From: an uncultured Caulobacter sp.
GTDB lineage: Bacteria; Pseudomonadota; Alphaproteobacteria; Caulobacterales; Caulobacteraceae
Direction: 5' to 3'
Assembly (NCBI GenBank): GCA_937991555.1
Contig: CALKHU010000017.1
Coordinates: forward strand, 1 to 11,713
Length of the DNA: 11,713 nt
Under the pieces are notes generated by a model. It did not search any database, was not told where the DNA came from, and saw only the letters and a program-made list of their open reading frames with translations. Within the stretch, counting starts at the first letter, position 1. Every line of letters starts with the position of its first letter. Below are positions 7,663-11,713 of this stretch, piece after piece. A program made the position numbers and the translations under genes.

Positions 7663-7708
7663 ATGACAAAAATTTAAGGACCGCCGCACGGCCGTCCGTG
7701 CATTGTCC
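7663..7708 (+). promoter_or_regulatory. Shared upstream element, copy 2 (before the second M13 peptidase)
   Basis: ATGACAAAAATTTAAG (7663-7678) and TGCATTGTCC (7699-7708) begin 36 bp apart and match the two blocks before the first peptidase. A 6-bp stem (GCACGG with CCGTGC, 7686-7701) again lies between the blocks. The element starts 76 bp before the ATG, just after the terminator of the upstream gene. This is where a promoter for an independent transcript must be. Confidence 0.5.
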
Positions 7709-7738
7709 CGCCACCGCTTGACTGGGGACGATCCGACC

Positions 7739-9853
7739 ATGAAGACCCTGCTGATGGGCGCCGCCGCCGCGGCCGTTCTGGCCCTCGGGGCCATGCCCGC
7801 CGCCGCCGCCGACCGCGCCTGCCTCGACAGCTTCTGTTTCGACGAGATGATGTTCGCCGCCGCCGACACGACGCCGGGCGGCGGCCAGGGCGTGTCCCTG
7901 GAGAGCCCGCGCTACGGCGCCTGGGGCTTCGACCTCACCGGCATGGATCGCTCGGTGAAGCCCGGCGACGACTTCTTCAACTGGGCGTCCGGCGCCTGGT
8001 TCCAGCGCACCGAGATCCCGTCGGACCGCACCCGCTTCGGCAACTTCGACGCCCTGGCGATCCTGTCCGAGGCCCGCACCCGCGCGATCATCGAAGACGC
8101 CGCCGCCGGCCGCGTCGACGACGCCGACGCGGCGCGCATCGGCGCGGCCTACAAGGCCTTCATGGACGAGGCCCGCATCGAGGCCCTCGGGGCCCAGCCG
8201 ATCGCGCCGGAATTGGCCGCGATCCGCAAGGCGCGCACGCGCGACGACATCACGGCCCTGATGGGGACGGCCAACTTCACCGGCTACACCGCCCTGCTCG
8301 GCGTCGGCATCAACGATGACGCCAAGAACCCGAGCCGGTATGCGGTCTACGCCGGCACCGGCGGCCTCGGCATGGAGCGGGACTACTACCTCGACCCCCG
8401 GTTCGCCGAGCAGAAGAAGGCCTACGAGGCCTATGTCGCCCGGATGCTGGGCCTGATCGGCTGGGAGAAGCCGGCGGAGAGCGCCAAGGCCGTCGTCGCG
8501 CTCGAGACCCGTATCGCCGAGGCGTCCTGGACCCGGGTCGAACGCCGCCAGCGCGACAAGACCTACAACCCGATGACGCTGGCCGAGCTGAAGGCCTTCA
8601 CGCCCGGCTACAACTGGGACCGCTTCCTCGACGGGGCCGGGCTGAAGGGCGTCGACCGCTTCGTCCTGACGACCAACACCGCCTTCCCGAAGATGGCGAA
8701 AATCTACGCCGAGACCGATCTCGCCACCCTGAAGGCCTGGCAGGCGTTCCACGTCGCCGACGGCGCCGCGCCGCTGCTGTCGAAGGCCTTCGTCGACGCC
8801 AGCTTCGACTTCAACAACCGGGTGATCCTCGGCCAGCCGGAGCAGAAGCCCCGTTGGAAGCGGGGCGTCGACTACGTCAACGGCCTGCTCGGCGAGTCCG
8901 TCGGCCGCGTCTACGTCGCCCGCTACTTCCCGCCGGAGTCGAAGGCGAAGATGGTCGACCTCGTGTCGAACATCCGCGCCGCGATGAAGGCCCGCATCGA
9001 GAAGCTCGACTGGATGGGCCCGGAGACCAAGGCCCAGGCGCTCGACAAGCTCGCCAAGTTCGGCGTGAAGATCGGCTATCCCGACCGCTGGCGCGGCTAC
9101 GGCGACCTGGTCGTCAAGGCCGACGACGCCTACGGCAACGCCCGCCGCGCGGCGGAGTACGAGTGGCGCTACGACGTCGCCCGCCTCAACAGTCCGGTCG
9201 ACGAGGGCGAGTGGGGGATGACCCCGCAGACGGTCAACGCCTACTACAGCTCGATCAAGAACGAGATCGTCTTCCCCGCCGCCATCCTGCAGGCGCCCTT
9301 CTTCCACCCTGACGCCGACCCGGCGATCAACTACGGCGGAATCGGCGGCGTGATCGGCCACGAGATCAGCCACGGTTTCGACGACCAGGGCCGCAAGGGC
9401 GACGGCGACGGCGTGCTGCGCGACTGGTGGACGGCGGAGGACGCCGCCAAGTTCAAGGTCCAGGCCGACCGCCTCGGGGCGCAGTACTCGTCCTACGAAC
9501 CGATCCCGGGCCACAAGGTCCAGGGCGCGCTGACCATGGGCGAGAACATCGGCGACATGGGCGGTCTGTCGCTGGCCTATGGCGCCTACATCATCTCGCT
9601 CGGCGGCAAGCCCGCGCCGGTTCTGGACGGCTTCACCGGCCCGCAGCGCGTCTTCCTCGGCTGGGCCCAGGTGTGGCGGGGCAAGTACCGCGACGAGGCC
9701 ATGAAGCAGATGGTCGTCTCCAACCCGCACTCGCCGCCCTACTTCCGGGTCAACGGCACGATCCGGAACCTCGACCCCTGGTACGACGCCTTCGGGGTCA
9801 AGGAAGGCGACAAGCTGTGGATTCCGCCCGAGGAACGTGTGCGGATCTGGTAG
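7739..9853 (+). CDS. Exported M13-family zinc metallopeptidase (neprilysin/PepO-like), second of tandem pair
   Basis: Paralogue of the preceding peptidase, 704 aa, same predicted activity and location. A signal peptide (MKTLLMGAAAAAVLALGAMP then AAAA, about residue 24) is followed by an extra stretch of about 35 residues, DRACLDSFCFDEMMF onward, before the conserved WGFDLTGMDRSVKPG. C28 and C33 are the only cysteines I can find in the protein. They are not in a lipobox, so a small disulfide loop or metal site is possible. Catalytic residues: HEISH at 541-545 and E602 in ENIGD (602-606). The substrate-binding NAYY is present with SSIKNE after it, where the first copy has NPTMNE. The C-terminal 200 residues are very similar to the first copy, so a gene duplication is likely. 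The start has GGGGA 10 nt upstream; a TTG at 7703 is less likely. Confidence 0.94.
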   Translation: MKTLLMGAAAAAVLALGAMPAAAADRACLDSFCFDEMMFAAADTTPGGGQGVSLESPRYGAWGFDLTGMDRSVKPGDDFFNWASGAWFQRTEIPSDRTRFGNFDALAILSEARTRAIIEDAAAGRVDDADAARIGAAYKAFMDEARIEALGAQPIAPELAAIRKARTRDDITALMGTANFTGYTALLGVGINDDAKNPSRYAVYAGTGGLGMERDYYLDPRFAEQKKAYEAYVARMLGLIGWEKPAESAKAVVALETRIAEASWTRVERRQRDKTYNPMTLAELKAFTPGYNWDRFLDGAGLKGVDRFVLTTNTAFPKMAKIYAETDLATLKAWQAFHVADGAAPLLSKAFVDASFDFNNRVILGQPEQKPRWKRGVDYVNGLLGESVGRVYVARYFPPESKAKMVDLVSNIRAAMKARIEKLDWMGPETKAQALDKLAKFGVKIGYPDRWRGYGDLVVKADDAYGNARRAAEYEWRYDVARLNSPVDEGEWGMTPQTVNAYYSSIKNEIVFPAAILQAPFFHPDADPAINYGGIGGVIGHEISHGFDDQGRKGDGDGVLRDWWTAEDAAKFKVQADRLGAQYSSYEPIPGHKVQGALTMGENIGDMGGLSLAYGAYIISLGGKPAPVLDGFTGPQRVFLGWAQVWRGKYRDEAMKQMVVSNPHSPPYFRVNGTIRNLDPWYDAFGVKEGDKLWIPPEERVRIW

Positions 9854-9881
9854 GCGGATCAGTCATCGCGACTTGAATGAG

Positions 9882-9911
9882 CGGGCGGCCCGCATGGGCC
9901 GCCCGTTGTCT
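9882..9911. terminator. Hairpin terminator, possibly bidirectional
   Basis: A 10-bp perfect stem (9882-9891 CGGGCGGCCC with 9896-9905) has a GCAT loop and is followed by TTGTCT. It lies 28 bp after the second peptidase stop. The T-run is short, so termination on the plus strand may be partial. It also lies just past the stop of the minus-strand remnant, so it may have served both convergent genes. Confidence 0.65.
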
Positions 9912-10047
9912 ATCCGAGGCGCTCCAGCACGAAGTCCGACCTCGCCGCGACGTCCGTCTTCGGCAGGTCGACCAGCCGATAGCCGAGCCGCTCGAGCCCG
10001 CCGCGCGGGCTGATCAGGATGAGGGTTGGACCGCGACGCACGTCATG
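9910..10047 (-). pseudogene. C-terminal remnant of an unrecognised protein-coding gene
   Basis: The minus strand encodes GPTLILISPRGGLERLGYRL then VDLPKTDVAARSDFVLERLG and a TAG stop (9910-9912). From about 10023 down to the stop, nearly every codon ends in G or C, as in the real genes here. The text alternates a beta-like strand and an amphipathic helix like the end of a folded protein. Upstream the codon bias fades (His-Asp-Val-Arg-Arg) and the frame meets a TGA at 10117-10119 with no ATG. GTG at 10041 is the only start-like codon and would give 44 aa. I do not recognise the family. The simplest reading is a once-convergent gene that lost its 5' part. A real 44-aa protein is the alternative. 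Confidence 0.4.
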
Positions 10048-10101
10048 CCGAGCAGCGGTGGCGGACCGCCGGGCGACACGCGCGGGAAAGCCGCCGAAGC
10101 G

Positions 10102-10128
10102 CTTTTGACGACGGCGTCAGTTTTCAGC
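10102..10128. repeat. Imperfect direct repeat, copy A
   Basis: CTTTTGACGACGGCGTCAG and the 8 bases after it match 10406-10432, at the end of hisG, in 22 of 27 positions. The core is a small dyad (TGACG with CGTCA). The same CTTTTGACG word occurs inverted at 10378-10386. Two close copies may be a local duplication or a dispersed genomic element. Confidence 0.45.
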
Positions 10129-10145
10129 GCCGGGCCTTGAAAGGA

Positions 10146-10188
10146 CTAAGCCCGCCGCGGGGGATAATCGCGGCGGGCTTAGCTTTTT
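10146..10188 (+). terminator. Strong terminator-like hairpin with no clear upstream gene
   Basis: The 14-bp perfect stem pairs CTAAGCCCGCCGCG (10146-10159) with 10169-10182. It has a 9-nt loop (GGGGATAAT) and is followed by C then TTTTT. The T-run is on the plus strand, yet no plus-strand gene ends nearby apart from the second peptidase almost 300 bp upstream, which has its own hairpin. It may end a small RNA or be left over from a lost gene. Confidence 0.7.
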
Positions 10189-10210
10189 CCTCGATCACTC
10201 GATCCAAGCG

Positions 10211-10232
10211 GGCGTTTCCTCCCCGAAACGCC
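10211..10232. other. Stem-loop with C-rich loop (CTCCCC)
   Basis: GGCGTTTC pairs perfectly with GAAACGCC (8 bp) around the 6-nt loop CTCCCC. As plus-strand RNA the loop region reads UCCUCCCC, which resembles the anti-Shine-Dalgarno loops of several alphaproteobacterial small RNAs. As minus-strand RNA it reads GGGGAG. No promoter of good quality was found on either side. Confidence 0.4.
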
Positions 10233-10375
10233 GTGAGGCCAGAACTCTCTGGGGTTCGTGTGCCTCGCGCACCGTCAAATTCCGGCATATCCCTTTCGCT
10301 GTCAACCGACCTGGGACGCCCCGCGCGCAAGAAAATGCGCCCGGAAGCCGGAAAAAGGGTTGTTTCTTGGACGCG

Positions 10376-10416
10376 GGCGTCAAAAGAACCCCTGCCGGCG
10401 CGGTTCTTTTGACGCC
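10376..10416 (-). terminator. Probable hisZG transcript terminator, 15-bp inverted repeat
   Basis: GGCGTCAAAAGAACC (10376-10390) is the exact reverse complement of 10402-10416, with an 11-nt loop. It begins 11 nt after the hisG stop on the minus strand. The arms themselves carry AAAAG and CTTTT, so a shorter GC stem with a U-rich tail is possible in either direction. No T-run follows the full stem, which lowers certainty about the mechanism. Confidence 0.6.
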
Positions 10417-10432
10417 GGAGTCAGAAATCAGC
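10406..10432. repeat. Imperfect direct repeat, copy B
   Basis: CTTTTGACGCCGGAGTCAG plus 8 more bases, matching copy A at 10102-10128 in 22 of 27 positions. This copy forms one arm of the inverted repeat after hisG and includes the hisG stop codon. If the element was copied, copy B is the one in a functional setting. Confidence 0.45.
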
Positions 10433-11384
10433 CGCCCAGTCGCGTCGCGAGCGACTCAGCCGCCTCCGAGACCGGCTCGAACAGGTGCTCGGGGCGAGTC
10501 GCGGCGACGGGACCGACTCCGGCCCCGGACAGCAACCGCTGGGCGGCCAGCAGGTCAGCCTCGCGCAGCAGGAGACCGTTGGCCCGCGGCCGCGCGCCGG
10601 AGGCGACGATGTCGGCCAGCGCGGCGCGGGCGCCCGCGTCCTGTTCCGCCGGCCAGACCAGCATCACGCTGCCCTTCGCCCGCGCCCGCGCCTCGACGAC
10701 GCCGAGCAGCTGCCGGACCACGGCCAGCCGGCCGGCGTCCCAGGGCGCCGACAGCGACGCCGCCAACTGAGCCTGGCTCTTCAGGATCACGCCGTCGGCC
10801 AGGATCTTGAGATGGTTGGCCGCTAGGGTGGCGCCGGTGGTGGTGATGTCGACGATGATCTCGGCCGCGCCGGACGCCGGCGCGCCCTCGGTGGCCCCGC
10901 CCGACTCGACGATGCGATAGTCGGCCACGCCGGCCCGCGCGAAGAAGGCCCGCGTCTGGACCACGTACTTGGTCGCCACCCGCAGGCGGCGGCCGGTCCG
11001 GGTCAGGTGCATGTGCGCGACCTCCTCGAGGTCGGCCATCGAGTCGACATCCAGCCAGCCGCGCGGCACGGCGACCACCAGGTCGGCCCGGCCGAAGCCG
11101 AGCGCGCGCAGCAGCTGCACCCGGCTGTCCAGGTCGCCGATCTGCTCGCGCAGCAGATCCTCCCCCGTGACGCCGAGATGGACCTCGCCGGCCTCCAGCG
11201 CCGCGGCGATGTCGGAGGCCGAGAGCAGCCGCACCTCGACCGCCGGCAGGGCCGCGATCCTCGCGGTGTAGCCGCGTCCGCCGGCCGGCGCCGACAGCGG
11301 CAGCCCCGCATCCGCCAGCCAGGCCTCGACCTGTTCCTTCAGGCGCCCCTTCGACGGGATCGCCAGGATGAGGGACCCGCTCAT
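10428..11384 (-). CDS. hisG: ATP phosphoribosyltransferase catalytic subunit
   Basis: First enzyme of histidine synthesis, joining ATP and PRPP to phosphoribosyl-ATP in the cytosol. It is 318 aa and begins MSGSLILAIPSKGRLKEQVE, the typical HisG start. LGVTGEDLL is at about 70-78, and RIVESGGATEGAPASGAAEI precedes the PRPP-binding loop DITTTGATL at 179-187, then ANHLKILADGVILKSQAQL. HisZ-dependent short HisG proteins usually end near residue 230. Here about 80 further residues follow (from about 238, GSVMLVWPAEQ to TRLGG), which do not look to me like the ACT-like regulatory domain of long HisG. The gene overlaps hisZ by 4 bp (ATGA), with GGAGG 6 nt before the ATG. A 15-bp inverted repeat lies just downstream. 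Feedback control by histidine would normally act through HisZ. Confidence 0.95.
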   Translation of the reverse strand: MSGSLILAIPSKGRLKEQVEAWLADAGLPLSAPAGGRGYTARIAALPAVEVRLLSASDIAAALEAGEVHLGVTGEDLLREQIGDLDSRVQLLRALGFGRADLVVAVPRGWLDVDSMADLEEVAHMHLTRTGRRLRVATKYVVQTRAFFARAGVADYRIVESGGATEGAPASGAAEIIVDITTTGATLAANHLKILADGVILKSQAQLAASLSAPWDAGRLAVVRQLLGVVEARARAKGSVMLVWPAEQDAGARAALADIVASGARPRANGLLLREADLLAAQRLLSGAGVGPVAATRPEHLFEPVSEAAESLATRLGG

Positions 11385-11713
11385 TCCACGCCTCCCGCGA
11401 ACGCCCGAGCCGGGCGCACCATGCAGCCCACCGCGCCGCCGGCCGACGTCGCGCCGAGCCGTCCCGGCAGCCCGTCGTAGCGGCCGCCCGCCGCCAGCGG
11501 CCGCTCGCCGCCCAGGGCGGCGCTGCGAACCTCGAACATGACCCCGTCGTAGTAGCCGAAGGCCCGTCCGAAGGCGGCGGTGAAGGTCAGGCGGTCCGCG
11601 GGCGCGCCGCGGTCGGCCAGCCCCGCCAGCCGGCGGTCCCAGGCCTCGAGCGCCGCGTCCAGCGCGCCGGTGGACGGGCCGGACAGGCCGCGCACCTGCT
11701 CCAGGGCGGGCCG
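11381..11713 (-). CDS. hisZ: ATP phosphoribosyltransferase regulatory subunit, N-terminus cut by window edge
   Basis: HisZ is a histidyl-tRNA synthetase paralogue without aminoacylation activity. It forms a hetero-octamer with short HisG and makes it active and histidine-sensitive. The last 110 codons are in the window and the frame is open to base 11713. The visible part has the class II synthetase-like core: LTFTAAFGRAFGYYDGVMFE (the GRxxxYYxGxxFE motif of the family), then AAGGRYDGLPGRLGA and the end GAVGCMVRPARAFAGGVE. Lack of a C-terminal anticodon-binding domain after this point fits HisZ rather than HisS. The stop overlaps the hisG start as ATGA, so the two subunits are made from one coupled transcript. 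The promoter is beyond the window. Confidence 0.93.
   Translation of the reverse strand, partial: RPALEQVRGLSGPSTGALDAALEAWDRRLAGLADRGAPADRLTFTAAFGRAFGYYDGVMFEVRSAALGGERPLAAGGRYDGLPGRLGATSAGGAVGCMVRPARAFAGGVE

Larger units (their letters stand above)
10048..10427. other. Non-coding stretch with several hairpins and an inverted/direct repeat
   Basis: I find no convincing gene on either strand across these 380 bases. The open frames here are short, lack ribosome sites and have mixed codon bias. The AT content is locally higher than in the genes. The stretch holds a 14-bp terminator-like stem (10146-10188), an 8-bp stem with a C-rich loop (10211-10232), two smaller stems (10239-10252; 10258-10272) and a 15-bp inverted repeat (10376-10416). 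A repeated CTTTTGACG...GTCAG motif is also present. It could be a decayed gene region, a small RNA locus or both. Confidence 0.5.

Noticed and set aside
3750..9730. Very long open frames opposite the acyl-CoA synthetase and both M13 peptidases (645-785 codons)
   Set aside because: They are antisense to well-supported genes, made of Arg/Gly/Val/Ala-rich text without domains, and are the usual by-product of G/C-ending codons in a GC-rich genome.
9877..10140. An 87-codon plus-strand frame ending just before the 10146 hairpin
   Set aside because: Its start lies within the terminator of the upstream gene, it has no ribosome site or recognisable protein character, and it overlaps the better coding signal on the minus strand.
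10201..10290. A tRNA-like segment (GGGGTTCGTGTGCC resembles a T-arm)
   Set aside because: The T-stem pairs poorly, there is no D-arm consensus, no matching 7-bp acceptor stem and no CCA end. At most a chance or degenerate resemblance.
1..11713. CRISPR array, insertion sequence, phage or defence genes
   Set aside because: No regularly spaced repeats, transposase, integrase or known defence motif was found. Apart from the gap before hisG, the window is housekeeping and accessory metabolism with uniform codon use.

Overview
The window is very GC-rich, with G or C at almost every third codon position, and reads as an ordinary chromosomal stretch of an alphaproteobacterium. The Caulobacterales (Caulobacter, Phenylobacterium or Brevundimonas type) fit best. 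The reasons are the paired hisZ-hisG, two M13 metallopeptidases in tandem, a PCuAC-type copper chaperone, and one possible promoter with a GCTA-type -10. The genus assignment is inference.

Left part (1-3052, all minus strand): the N-terminal half of an HlyD/YbhG-type membrane fusion protein runs off the left edge. It overlaps by 4 bp a TetR-family regulator. Upstream of tetR lies a perfect 20-bp palindrome that overlaps a predicted -10 box, so the pair looks like a self-repressed efflux operon whose ABC or RND partner should lie beyond the left edge. Upstream of that is a KefB/KefC-type CPA2 cation:proton antiporter with a C-terminal TrkA-N (Rossmann) domain.

Middle part (3228-9853, all plus strand): a periplasmic PCuAC copper chaperone, then an acyl-CoA synthetase of the FadD19-like adenylate-forming group, then two paralogous exported M13 (neprilysin/PepO-like) zinc metallopeptidases. 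The two peptidases are separated by a strong intrinsic terminator. Each is preceded, about 77 bp before its start codon, by the same two-part upstream element, which suggests shared but separate control.

Right part (9854-11713): a hairpin follows the second peptidase. Next is a short minus-strand coding remnant and about 380 bp of hairpin-rich sequence with no convincing gene. Finally hisG and hisZ (minus strand, 4-bp overlap) encode the catalytic and regulatory subunits of ATP phosphoribosyltransferase, the first step of histidine synthesis. hisZ runs off the right edge, and a 15-bp inverted repeat lies just after the hisG stop.

I do not see a convincing new system. The items most worth a second look are the shared element upstream of the two peptidases, the structured non-coding stretch between the second peptidase and hisG, and the C-terminal extension on a HisZ-partnered HisG.
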